A stretch of DNA of 51,333 nt from an uncultured Clostridia bacterium (GTDB lineage: Bacteria; Bacillota; Peptococcia; Peptococcales; Peptococcaceae). The position numbers and the translations under genes were made by a program. Where the stretch lies: contig CALXUG010000018.1 in the NCBI GenBank assembly GCA_944391625.1, positions 1 to 51,333 of the forward strand, written 5' to 3'. Within the stretch, counting starts at the first letter, position 1; every line of letters starts with the position of its first letter. Shown here in pieces: positions 35,685 through 43,875 of this stretch. Under the pieces are notes generated by a model. The model was not told the origin of the DNA, searched no databases, and worked only from the letters and a program-made list of their open reading frames with translations.

Positions 35685-37994
35685 TTACAGCAATTCTTTT
35701 TTCACCAAATGCTGTCCCATTTTTTGAGATCCCAATACCCATAACAGATCATCGGCATTTAATAAAAAGTTGGGACTTAAATTTAAAATAGGTAACATGC
35801 CCCGTTCAATTCCAATCAAATATGCGCTCCAATTGGATTTGATCCCCGAATCACGAATACTGCAACCAGCCAACGAGGAACCTTTTTTTACTGTAACCGC
35901 ATAAGCAAATAGCTGCTGTTCTTCCAGCCACTGGTCCTGGTTGGTAATAAACTGATGCAGCGTAATGGTGTCTTCTTCACTTTCCAGCAGCAAATTTTTT
36001 TGCTGATTCATCAGAGCAAAATTATCCAACGCTTTACCCGGCCCTAAAATATATAGCCGGTCACCCGGCAAAATCTGCTCATCGCCTTCAGGAATATTGA
36101 TATGTTTTCTGCCTCGAATAATTTTTATCACATTCACCTGCATCAGCTTACCCCATTGTAAATCCCGCAACTCCTTATCAGCTGCAGCACTGTCTGCTGT
36201 GCAGACATAAGAAGCCACTTGCAGCTGCTCATCCAGCCAACTATGTGTCTTTTGATTTTTTGGCGTGTTTTTTTGCAGCTCCTGTAATTTTTTTTCATTA
36301 AAGTTAATCAAAAAACGAGCTTCCATTTCCAAATAACGGCCAATCAACCAGTCAGAACGGGACAATGCCAAAATTGTCGGCACCGCAATTAACAGCATCA
36401 ACCATCCTGGAATGTGCAGCATCAAAAGCATCGGACGAATTACCAGCAGCACTGTAACAGCGGTGCGCAGCCCAACCAGCAGCATAAGCGGTAAATGGTT
36501 GGCAAAACTTTTTAACCAGAGTGCTGTAAAATACCGTTTACGGAAAATCATCATCGGCGGCAGCAAAGGCGCCATAATGAAATAAATAGCAATGCACGTC
36601 AATACCGCAGCCAGCGTGGCATTAGGCAAAGCATCGGTCAATGCCGGCAATAATAACAAGCGGCCAATTTCACTGATACCCAGCAACAATATGCCATAAA
36701 TCAAAAAGGTTGTGAAATACCCTTTCAAAAACAGCCGCCAGTCCGGATCTTGTGTTTCTTTGCCGGACGCTGCTTTTTCATCCTGATAACGATTGATATT
36801 ATTGAGCCATTTTTGCGGCAGCACTTTTTTCAGCAGGTTTTCAACCGTATCCGCACTGCGAATCAAATAGGGAGTCGTAAAGGTTGTCACTACCGAAACA
36901 GCAACAATAACCGGATATAGAAAATCACTGGTTACCCCCAGACCAATACCCAAATTGGCAATGATAAAAGAGAACTCACCAATTTGGGTCTGGCTCATAG
37001 CGCCGTATAATGATGTACGTAAATTTTCACCAGATGCAAGCATACCGCCGGCAAGCAAAAGGGCTTTCCCAATAATAGTGGCAACCGTTAAAATCACAAT
37101 CGGCACAAGATATTCTATCAGCATGGAGGGCACTACCATCAAACCAACTGATACAAAAAATACTGCGCCAAACAGATCTTTACACGGATTCACCAGATGT
37201 TCAATTTTTTCACCATGAACCGTACCGGCTAAAATAGAGCCCGCCATAAATGCGCCAAGAGCGGAAGAAAATCCTATGGCATCAGCCAGCCACACCATAC
37301 CAAAACAAATACCCAAAGAAGTCACCAATAACGTTTCATCGGTCATTAAATTCTGTGTTTTCTGCAAAAAAGAAGGAATCAAATAGATTCCAAAAACCAA
37401 CCACAAAATCAAATACAGCATCAGCTTCCCGATGGTGGATACCAGTTCCATACCGCTGATTCCCTGGCTGACCGAAATCGTAGATAATACTACCATCAGA
37501 AAAATGGCTACAATATCCTCAATTACCAAAATGCCAATGGTCAACCCTGTAAAGGGCTGGTCTTTCAAACCCATATCCTCAATGGCCTTGATGGTAATCA
37601 TGGTGGAAGACATGGACAGCATACCTCCCAAGAAGACGCTGTTCATAACACTCCAGCCCAATGCAATCCCAATACCATACCCCAAAGCCATCATACCGGC
37701 AATTTGGATTAATGCAGACACAATCGCTGCAGTGCCAACCTCCGCCAGCTTATGCAGGTTAAACTCCAGCCCCAAACTGAACATCAGGAAAATGACGCCA
37801 ATTTCTGCCCACAAATTGATGTTGTTCATATCACCAATGGTCGGCACAAAACTAACAACAGGGCCAATCAAAAAACCTGCCAAAATATAACCGATTACCA
37901 GCGGCTGATTGATCTTTTTACACAACAGGGTTGTAATACCTGCCACTACCAAAAGCAGTGCCAAGTCCGAGATCAACGTTGCCAAATGTCCCAT
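35685..37994 (-). CDS. CPA2 cation/proton antiporter with C-terminal RCK_C domains
   Basis: 769 aa. Residues 1-385 are a Na+/H+ exchanger-type domain of about 12 membrane segments (GFLIGPVVSFVPTIGDMN, FSLGLEFNLHKLAEVG, SSTMITIKAIEDMG). Residues ~410-545 hold more hydrophobic segments. The C-terminal ~200 residues contain two RCK_C/TrkA_C-like domains (near 600-660, INIPEGDEQILPGDRLYILG, and near 690-760). No RCK_N nucleotide-binding fold is seen, unlike KefB/KefC. Likely K+ or Na+ homeostasis. AAAGGTG precedes the ATG. Confidence 0.9.
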   Translation of the reverse strand: MGHLATLISDLALLLVVAGITTLLCKKINQPLVIGYILAGFLIGPVVSFVPTIGDMNNINLWAEIGVIFLMFSLGLEFNLHKLAEVGTAAIVSALIQIAGMMALGYGIGIALGWSVMNSVFLGGMLSMSSTMITIKAIEDMGLKDQPFTGLTIGILVIEDIVAIFLMVVLSTISVSQGISGMELVSTIGKLMLYLILWLVFGIYLIPSFLQKTQNLMTDETLLVTSLGICFGMVWLADAIGFSSALGAFMAGSILAGTVHGEKIEHLVNPCKDLFGAVFFVSVGLMVVPSMLIEYLVPIVILTVATIIGKALLLAGGMLASGENLRTSLYGAMSQTQIGEFSFIIANLGIGLGVTSDFLYPVIVAVSVVTTFTTPYLIRSADTVENLLKKVLPQKWLNNINRYQDEKAASGKETQDPDWRLFLKGYFTTFLIYGILLLGISEIGRLLLLPALTDALPNATLAAVLTCIAIYFIMAPLLPPMMIFRKRYFTALWLKSFANHLPLMLLVGLRTAVTVLLVIRPMLLMLHIPGWLMLLIAVPTILALSRSDWLIGRYLEMEARFLINFNEKKLQELQKNTPKNQKTHSWLDEQLQVASYVCTADSAAADKELRDLQWGKLMQVNVIKIIRGRKHINIPEGDEQILPGDRLYILGPGKALDNFALMNQQKNLLLESEEDTITLHQFITNQDQWLEEQQLFAYAVTVKKGSSLAGCSIRDSGIKSNWSAYLIGIERGMLPILNLSPNFLLNADDLLWVLGSQKMGQHLVKKELL

Positions 37995-38100
37995 ATTATC
38001 ACCTTTCTCTCAGAAATTCTTTGTACGTTATATTCTTTATAAAATGTTCCAAATCCTGTTTTAATGTTACAAATTTCACAACTCCGTTTTTATGCTGCAT

Positions 38101-38132
38101 CGTTAGGAGACTGTTTGTTGCCAGCCCTTCTG
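38101..38132. repeat. Partial third fragment of the dispersed repeat end
   Basis: GTTAGGAGACTGTTTGTTGCC resembles the repeat-edge sequence GTTGGGAGACTGTTTGTTGCC of R1 and GTCGGGAGATTGTTTGTTGCC of R2, but the rest of the element does not follow. Confidence 0.55.
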
Positions 38133-38176
38133 TCATGGATAAAAACTTGCTGTTTGTTAAATTTGGTTAATAAGTG

Positions 38177-38192
38177 TGTTTAGTGTGAAACA
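38177..38192. promoter_or_regulatory. Degenerate parS-like site in R2
   Basis: TGTTTAGTGTGAAACA matches 13 of 16 bases of the consensus; three changes lie in the left half near the centre. Flanks (AAATTTGGTTAATAA) match those of the perfect parS near R1, so the sites are homologous. Probably weak or inactive for ParB. Confidence 0.6.
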
Positions 38193-38508
38193 CTTATGTC
38201 AGCCGCAAATCGACTAACACAAATAGGTAATGAAAGAATGTCGGGAGATTGTTTGTTGCCTGCCCTCCTTCAGTGGACATCCGCTTGTCGGTCTGCTTCA
38301 CTTTGGACTGCGTCCAGTTCAGCTAGACAGACTGCGCATCTGTCCGCTTCAATGTCGACAACGGCAACAAAACATCTCCCTTATTTGTGCACAAAAGGCT
38401 GCCTATCCTTTGCCAAAATTCTGAAAAGCGGCGGTCAGCAACGCAGCTTGTTTTCATTGAGCTGGACGTAGTCCATAGCGAAAGAAACAAACAAGTTGGT
38501 GTCCGCTG

Positions 38509-38529
38509 CCCGACGCTTTTCTGGTCGGG
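38509..38529. repeat. Small hairpin module inside R2
   Basis: CCCGAC..GTCGGG with loop GCTTTTCTG; the counterpart of 14783-14803 but inserted in the opposite arm relative to the palindrome. Confidence 0.7.
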
Positions 38530-38592
38530 TAAACTGAAGGATGGGCAAAGGTAGGATAGCCGGCCACGTAATCTTTCACACAAAACAATGGA

Positions 38593-38624
38593 CAAAAAAT
38601 GCCGAATGATTGTATTCGGCATTT
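38593..38624 (-). terminator. Intrinsic terminator of the second LysR gene
   Basis: Minus-strand AAAATGCCGAATACAATC pairs with ATTCGGCATTTT, then TTTTGTCC; immediately after the LysR stop. Confidence 0.85.
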
Positions 38625-38633
38625 TCAAAGTAT

Positions 38634-39584
38634 TCAGCTAAGTTTTCCTTGTTGCTTTTTCTGTAATTGCTGATAAAACCGCTCCAACTCTTCCAAAAAA
38701 TATTTTTCAACAACAGTAAATTTTCGTTTCTTTGGAGTAACCAGCACATGCATCATGGTGAGCTGTACATCCGTTAATCCGACCCGATGAATCAAGCCCG
38801 CTGTCACATAAGGATCTTCTTCCCCCGCAAAAGAGCTGGCCATAACAGCCACACCCAAATCAGCGGCAATTGCCTGTTTTACACTGTCTTTATCCTGAAA
38901 AGAAATGATACTGTTCGGACAAATTTCGTCTTCACCAAGAATCATGCAGTTATCTTCGTAGCTATGTTCCTGCAGCAGAATCCAAGGATAGGCATAAGCC
39001 TCTTCCACTTCTACTTCTGTTTCCTGAGAAAGTGGACAGTCCTTACTGGTGTAAAGCATAAAGTTTTCCGTCAGCAGCTGCTGGGCTTCAAAATTGCGCA
39101 CACCAAGGCTGTTTTGCAAATTTTTTAATTTGTCCACACCGACAAAAGAAGTCACACTGATGGTGGAAACACCGGCCAGCAAAGAAGTAATGCTTTTATC
39201 CGGAAAGGTTTCTTTTACATGCACGTTGATGCCGGGATAAGCCCGTTTGCAGGCAATAATCACCTGCGGCATAATGGTACTGCAAATAGCCGGCGATGCA
39301 TCTACATATACATCCCCGCTGATATAGTCGGAAACCTCATTGGTATTGCGGATATGCTGCACCTCATTTAAAATAATGTCAATGGAACCCATTACTTTCT
39401 CGCCATCTTCTGTCAATTCCACACCCTGATTGGAACGGCGAAAAACCTTATAGCCTACTTCTTCTTCAAAATTATGAATCGCATTGCTAATTGTCGGCTG
39501 GGTCAGATACAACTGCTTTGCCGCCTTAGAGATTGACCGACATTGAGAAACTTCTTTGATATAGCGAAACTGTTCTAAATTCAT
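38634..39584 (-). CDS. LysR family transcriptional regulator
   Basis: 316 aa. The LysR helix-turn-helix is at residues 1-60 (MNLEQFRYIKEVSQCRSISKAAKQLYLTQPTISNAIHNFEEEVG), and the rest is the effector-binding domain. No target next to it can be read off: the antiporter is downstream behind R2, and upstream there is 270 bp with no divergent gene. GAGGTGCGTGT precedes the ATG. Confidence 0.92.
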   Translation of the reverse strand: MNLEQFRYIKEVSQCRSISKAAKQLYLTQPTISNAIHNFEEEVGYKVFRRSNQGVELTEDGEKVMGSIDIILNEVQHIRNTNEVSDYISGDVYVDASPAICSTIMPQVIIACKRAYPGINVHVKETFPDKSITSLLAGVSTISVTSFVGVDKLKNLQNSLGVRNFEAQQLLTENFMLYTSKDCPLSQETEVEVEEAYAYPWILLQEHSYEDNCMILGEDEICPNSIISFQDKDSVKQAIAADLGVAVMASSFAGEEDPYVTAGLIHRVGLTDVQLTMMHVLVTPKKRKFTVVEKYFLEELERFYQQLQKKQQGKLS

Positions 39585-39750
39585 ACACGCACCTCATCTC
39601 GTTTCAATAGACACCATTGTCATTGTGTCGCAACTAGTTTCTACCCCTATGGAAAATACCTGTAGAAAAGGCTTTACAGCAAATTGTTTTTATTTTCACA
39701 TTTTAAGTATAGCATAACTTTAAAAAGAATGATAGTTATTTAAACGAAAG

Positions 39751-39786
39751 CAAACAACCGTCGCAAAAGCAGCAACGGTTGTTTAC
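39751..39786 (-). terminator. Intrinsic terminator of the pgsA/pgpA operon
   Basis: Minus-strand AAACAACCGT pairs with ACGGTTGTTT over TGCTGCTTTTGCG, followed by GCTTTCGTTT. The rest of 39585-39858 shows nothing else. Confidence 0.65.
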
Positions 39787-39858
39787 AAAGTATCATATTT
39801 TATTGTCTTCTCAATTTATGATTTTAGCCTTTACATGAAATTTCACATAATTTCGACT

Positions 39859-40302
39859 TTAAAAAAAGAAAAACATCACAATAGCCAAAATAATCCGCCC
39901 AATGATACCGGCCAAGACATCATCAGCCATAATACCCAATCCTCCGGGCAAATCCTGTATTTTTCCAATGGGTCCAATTTTACTGATATCCAATAAACGG
40001 AACAGCAAAAAAGCCACCGGAGCCAAAATCAGCGGTACATTCCACATGGTAATCCACATGCCAATCCACTCATCAAATACAATCTCCGGCGCATCATGTA
40101 CGCCCAGTTGTTTTTCACCGCTGTCGCAAATGTAAATACCCAACAGTCCGGCTGCAATGATAAACCACAAAGGAATACCACCGCCCCAATAACTCCATGC
40201 CATGCCAATGAATAACGCTGCCAGAGAACCCCAGGTGCCCGGCGCCGGATGCAGCAAACCAGACCCGCAGCCGCGGGATAAAAATAATACAAATTGGTTC
40301 AT
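39859..40302 (-). CDS. pgpA: Phosphatidylglycerophosphatase A family protein
   Basis: 147 aa, with three to four hydrophobic segments and the family signature FLSRGCGSGLLHPAPGTWGSL, then DEWIGMW and LPGGLGIMADDVLAGI, carrying the conserved acidic residues. Removes phosphate from PGP to give phosphatidylglycerol. It follows pgsA, which makes PGP, by 4 bp. Confidence 0.94.
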   Translation of the reverse strand: MNQFVLFLSRGCGSGLLHPAPGTWGSLAALFIGMAWSYWGGGIPLWFIIAAGLLGIYICDSGEKQLGVHDAPEIVFDEWIGMWITMWNVPLILAPVAFLLFRLLDISKIGPIGKIQDLPGGLGIMADDVLAGIIGRIILAIVMFFFF

Positions 40303-40306
40303 GTTC

Positions 40307-40846
40307 TCAACTCCATGTAATCTGTTTGTTCAATTTGACTACATAATCGATCCCCGAATACACAGTCAAAGCCAAAGCTGCATACATCAAAATCAAACCC
40401 AGGTCAATGCCGCATAAAGCCATAATCTGCGGTTTCAGCATCAGCAGCATCAATGCAAACATCTGGCATACTGTTTTTATTTTACCCCAAGATCCTGCCG
40501 CAATGACAATATTTTCAGAAGCAGCAACGGAACGCAGACCGGTAATGGCATACTCACGGAATAAAATGATCACTACAATCCAGGCAGCCAAATCTCCCAG
40601 CTGCACCAGACAAACCATAGCAGCAGCTGTCAGTATCTTATCAGCCAACGGATCCATCAGCTTTCCAAAATTGGTAATCAAATTATATTTTCGGGCAATC
40701 TGTCCATCTAACATATCTGTCAAAGAAGCCAGCGCAAAAATTACCGTCGCCACAATGCGGGAACCATCCGTATTCATCATCAACGCAATCATAAACAGCG
40801 GCACCATACATACCCGAGCCACTGTCAGTTTATTTGGCAGATTCAT
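40307..40846 (-). CDS. pgsA: CDP-diacylglycerol-glycerol-3-phosphate 3-phosphatidyltransferase
   Basis: 179 aa. Membrane enzyme making phosphatidylglycerophosphate. The CDP-alcohol phosphotransferase motif is read as SLTDMLDGQIARKYNLITNFGKLMDPLADKIL, with its aspartates. It overlaps rimO by 4 bp (ATGA). AGGAGAG precedes the ATG. Confidence 0.96.
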   Translation of the reverse strand: MNLPNKLTVARVCMVPLFMIALMMNTDGSRIVATVIFALASLTDMLDGQIARKYNLITNFGKLMDPLADKILTAAAMVCLVQLGDLAAWIVVIILFREYAITGLRSVAASENIVIAAGSWGKIKTVCQMFALMLLMLKPQIMALCGIDLGLILMYAALALTVYSGIDYVVKLNKQITWS

Positions 40847-42183
40847 TGTACAATCTCTCCTATAAAGTCATATTCGTCCAGCCCTGTCAGTTGCACAGTC
40901 AGATAATCCCCGGGCTGCCAGCCATGGTCCTCCGCTTCATAAACCAAAATCCACGGATCCACATCCGGCGCTTCCCCCTGACTGCGGCACAGCAATAATC
41001 CCGGAACATCAGGGCTCAATTCATCAATTTTCACCAGGCGCTGCTGCCCAATAAGCTGCTCATGTTTCCGATACATGGTGTCATACTGCAATTCCATTAA
41101 ATTTTCTGCCCGTTTTTCTTTTTCATCTTCCTCTAAATGCCCTTCCATCAGATCAGCAGGCGTTCCTTCTTCGCGGGAATAAGGGAATGCACCAACACAA
41201 TCCAGCTGCATTTCTTCTAAAAATTGCAGTAAATTCTGATACTGCGCTTCGGTTTCTCCCGGAAATCCTACAATAAACGTAGAGCGCAGTGTAATTCCCG
41301 GCACTTTCTGCCGCAGCTTTTCGATCAGTGTTTTAATTTCTGCCACTGTAATTTTCCGATTCATCCGTTTTAAAATTTCATCATCGGCATGCTGCAAAGG
41401 GATATCAAGATATTTGCAAATTTTTTCTTCCTGACCAATATAGTCAATCAGAGCATCGTCAAAATTGTTGGGATACGCATACAACAACCGAATCCAACGC
41501 ACCGTCGGAATAGCCGCCAATTCTTTCAATAAATCAACCAGTGCAAATCGCCCATACAAATCTTTACCGTAATAACTGGTATCCTGCGCCACCAAAATCA
41601 ACTCGGTCACACCCTGCTCAGCCAATTCTACAGCCTCTTGTTTAATCTGCTCAATGGTTTTGCTGCGATATGGCCCCTGCATCTCCGGAATTACACAGTA
41701 GGTACAATGATTATCGCAGCCTTCAGAAATCCGCAGATAAGCATAATGCTTCGGCGTTGTCAAAATGCGCGGCGGTTTTGCCAATTTATTTTCTTCCGTC
41801 CAGTGGGTATGCACATAAATTTCCTGCTGCGCCTGATGGGCTTTGATAATAGAAACAATCTGCTGATAATCATTGGTGCCCACAAAAATATCCACTTCCG
41901 GCAATTCCTCTGCCAGCTCTTTGGCATATTTCTGCACCAGACAACCCACTGCCACCAAAAGCTTGCAGGCGCCGTACTGTTTCCATTGTGCCATTTCCAA
42001 AATGGCATTGATAGATTCTTCCTTTGCAGCATTGACAAATCCGCATGTATTAATAATGATAATTTCAGCCTCGTCGTACTGTTCTGTCAACTGATAGCCC
42101 TGCTGCTGAAATAATCCCATCATGGTTTCACTATGCACCAGGTTTTTGGCACAACCCAACGATAAAACGCTTACTTTTTGCAA
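40843..42183 (-). CDS. rimO: Ribosomal protein uS12 methylthiotransferase RimO
   Basis: 446 aa. UPF0004 domain with the three cluster cysteines in SLGCAKN, NTCGFVN and VGCLVQK; radical SAM motif CDNHCTYCVIPEMQGPYRS near residue 150-170; C-terminal TRAM domain (residues ~375-446). Adds a methylthio group to an aspartate of S12. TTG at 42183 was chosen with AAGAAGG 7 nt before it; the longer frame from 42276 runs through the rodZ terminator. Confidence 0.95.
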   Translation of the reverse strand: MQKVSVLSLGCAKNLVHSETMMGLFQQQGYQLTEQYDEAEIIIINTCGFVNAAKEESINAILEMAQWKQYGACKLLVAVGCLVQKYAKELAEELPEVDIFVGTNDYQQIVSIIKAHQAQQEIYVHTHWTEENKLAKPPRILTTPKHYAYLRISEGCDNHCTYCVIPEMQGPYRSKTIEQIKQEAVELAEQGVTELILVAQDTSYYGKDLYGRFALVDLLKELAAIPTVRWIRLLYAYPNNFDDALIDYIGQEEKICKYLDIPLQHADDEILKRMNRKITVAEIKTLIEKLRQKVPGITLRSTFIVGFPGETEAQYQNLLQFLEEMQLDCVGAFPYSREEGTPADLMEGHLEEDEKEKRAENLMELQYDTMYRKHEQLIGQQRLVKIDELSPDVPGLLLCRSQGEAPDVDPWILVYEAEDHGWQPGDYLTVQLTGLDEYDFIGEIVQ

Positions 42184-42254
42184 AATATAACCTTCTTTCT
42201 TAGTCATGTTTATTTTCGTCTTCCAACATCTGATAACTGTTAAAAATATAAACG

Positions 42255-42308
42255 AAAAACAGGGGCTTGCCTTCATCGGACCATACCAATGAGGGCATAC
42301 GCCCCTGT
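42255..42308 (-). terminator. Intrinsic terminator between rodZ and rimO
   Basis: Minus-strand CAGGGGC..GCC..CTCAT pairs with ATGAAGGC..GCCCCTG and is followed by TTTTTCG. It partly separates rodZ from the rimO-pgsA-pgpA unit. Confidence 0.75.
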
Positions 42309-42344
42309 ATTATTTTACCACGCCATAAGGATTCCTACAACAAT

Positions 42345-43208
42345 TTACTGACCGGTTGTCACATAATCCTCCAGCTTAAATTCTTTTCGGACAACCTGCC
42401 CCTGGGTTCCTAACGTACCCAAATCCTGACCATTGATCGTAACCTTTACCACACCGGCATTGCCCAAATTTAACTGGATACTCTGCGCAGCCTGAATATC
42501 CTGCGTTTGTCCTTCCGACATGGTGGTTTCTGTAGTCTGACCATCAGCCACAATTTGCATCCAGCACTGATCTGCCTTATCAGCATTCACATCCAAAACT
42601 TCCAGTTTCATTTCCAAACCGGTATAAACCGGCTCCGGCGGTGCAACTGGCTCCGGCTCAGTCTGCGGTTCACCCTCGGCAGGATTTTGTTCCGCTTCAT
42701 TGTTTTGTACATCTTCCTGCTTTACAGTATCCTGCGGCACCTCTTCCTGCTGACTTTTGGTATAAAACCACTGTAATGCCAGCAATAAGATAATGGCAAC
42801 CACACTCAAAATAATAATCAACGAACTTTTCTTACTCAACGGTTTTTCTTCAAAACTGGCTGCCGGCGTTTTTTTGCCCGTACTGCGCTTTTTGGGCTGG
42901 GCCGCCTTTCGGCTCAGCCGAGTCTGCCGTTCCTTTTCTTGCTCTGTTTCCACATGAGTAGGCACCGGCGGCGCTTCTACTTTTTTCTGCATAATGGCCA
43001 AAACTTCCGGCTGATCTTTGATACCCAGATATTTTAAATAAGTGGTCACAAATCCTCTGGCATAAATCTCGCCAGGCAGCAGCTGAAATTCTTCATGCTC
43101 AATAGCCTCTAAATATTTAAGACGAATTTTGGTCGCTTCTGAAACTTCCTGTAGCGTAATCCCCTTCGTTTCTCTTGTCTTTTTTAAAATGTCCCCGATT
43201 CCCTGCAA
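42345..43208 (-). CDS. rodZ: RodZ-type cytoskeletal helix-turn-helix membrane protein
   Basis: 287 aa. N-terminal HTH_25 domain (ILKKTRETKGITLQEVSEATKIRLKYLEAIEHEEFQLLPGEIYARGFVTTYLKYLGI), a basic linker, one membrane segment near 133-150 (LIIILSVVAIILLLALQWFY), a Pro/Glu-rich linker and a C-terminal DUF4115 beta domain. Links MreB to the envelope. TTG at 43208 was selected, 8 nt after GGAGG; the longer start GTG lies inside the ribosome site. Confidence 0.93.
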   Translation of the reverse strand: MQGIGDILKKTRETKGITLQEVSEATKIRLKYLEAIEHEEFQLLPGEIYARGFVTTYLKYLGIKDQPEVLAIMQKKVEAPPVPTHVETEQEKERQTRLSRKAAQPKKRSTGKKTPAASFEEKPLSKKSSLIIILSVVAIILLLALQWFYTKSQQEEVPQDTVKQEDVQNNEAEQNPAEGEPQTEPEPVAPPEPVYTGLEMKLEVLDVNADKADQCWMQIVADGQTTETTMSEGQTQDIQAAQSIQLNLGNAGVVKVTINGQDLGTLGTQGQVVRKEFKLEDYVTTGQ

Positions 43209-43610
43209 GTGTATCACCTCCAGATAACTCTTATTTTCATTTCGTTTCTAATATACCACATCCGGCAGAATCTCCGCAAGCACATTGCAAAATGTTAAAC
43301 ATTTTGTAATTATTTCCACAATCATTGCCCGATTTTACCTATAGATGCTGATATACTAGCATCTCCATACCAATAGTAACACACATAACCGTTATATAGA
43401 TATATCGTTATGAGTATAACCATTCTGATTGAATTTATCAACAATTTTTCAATACAACGATACACCTGCATCCAATCTGTACTGATAAAATTTGAGTTTG
43501 ATATATCGCCTATCTGTAATATCAAAAACAACCCACATATAGTTCTCCTAACAGAAAAAGCCCCGGCTATCCACGATAACCGGAGCTTTTCCTGTTCCTG
43601 CTTCTTATAC
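43209..43610. other. AT-rich gap between rodZ and rubredoxin
   Basis: A frame of 102 codons on the minus strand exists at 43322-43630, but it overlaps the rubredoxin terminator and end, has no ribosome site and no family resemblance. I see no other feature. Confidence 0.5.
43554..43592 (-). terminator. Intrinsic terminator of the rubredoxin gene
   Basis: Minus-strand AAAAGCTCCGGTTATC pairs with GATAGCCGGGGCTTTT and is followed by TTTCTG. Confidence 0.85.
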
Positions 43611-43766
43611 TTAGTGTTTATAAAATTCACTTTTTCCTAAACCGCACAATGGGCAAACCCAATCTTCCGGCAGGTCTGCAAAGGCTGTGCCCGGAGCAAT
43701 ACCCGCTTCGTCGTCACCATCAGCCGGATCATAGATATATCCGCATGGGCATTCATACTTATCCAT
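43611..43766 (-). CDS. Rubredoxin
   Basis: 51 aa, shorter than most listed frames. Begins [19 protein letters not shown] and has [12 protein letters not shown] at the end; EDWVCP and the aromatic core are as in rubredoxins. The first iron-binding pair is spaced C-P-C (one residue between) instead of the common CxxC. The iron site is otherwise standard. AGGAGGGATTTGG precedes the ATG. It follows the flavodiiron protein gene by 109 bp and likely feeds it electrons. Confidence 0.92.
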   Translation of the reverse strand: MDKYECPCGYIYDPADGDDEAGIAPGTAFADLPEDWVCPLCGLGKSEFYKH

Positions 43767-43875
43767 CCAAATCCCTCCTATGATTATTATGTTACTATCT
43801 TACCAATTCTTACAAAAAATTAAACATAAAAATCAGCAACTGACACAATATTTTTTACTCTTTCTCTGCCAATCT

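Larger units (their letters stand above)
38150..38600. repeat. Long palindromic dispersed repeat, copy R2
   Basis: Inverted relative to R1 (14436-14895). It shares the arms (GGACATCCGCTTGTCGG and GACTGCGTCCAG against CTGGACGTAGTCC and CAACAAGTTGGTGTCC), the central segment with TTGTGCACA and CCAAAATTCTGAA, and both outer edges (TGTGTGAAAGATT on the right side, read minus). It lies between the antiporter and a LysR gene. A frame of similar sequence is open in both copies, but amino-acid changes and an indel argue against coding. Confidence 0.8.

Noticed and set aside
43322-43630. 102-codon minus-strand reading frame
   Set aside because: It overlaps the rubredoxin terminator and gene end, has no ribosome site and no family-like pattern.
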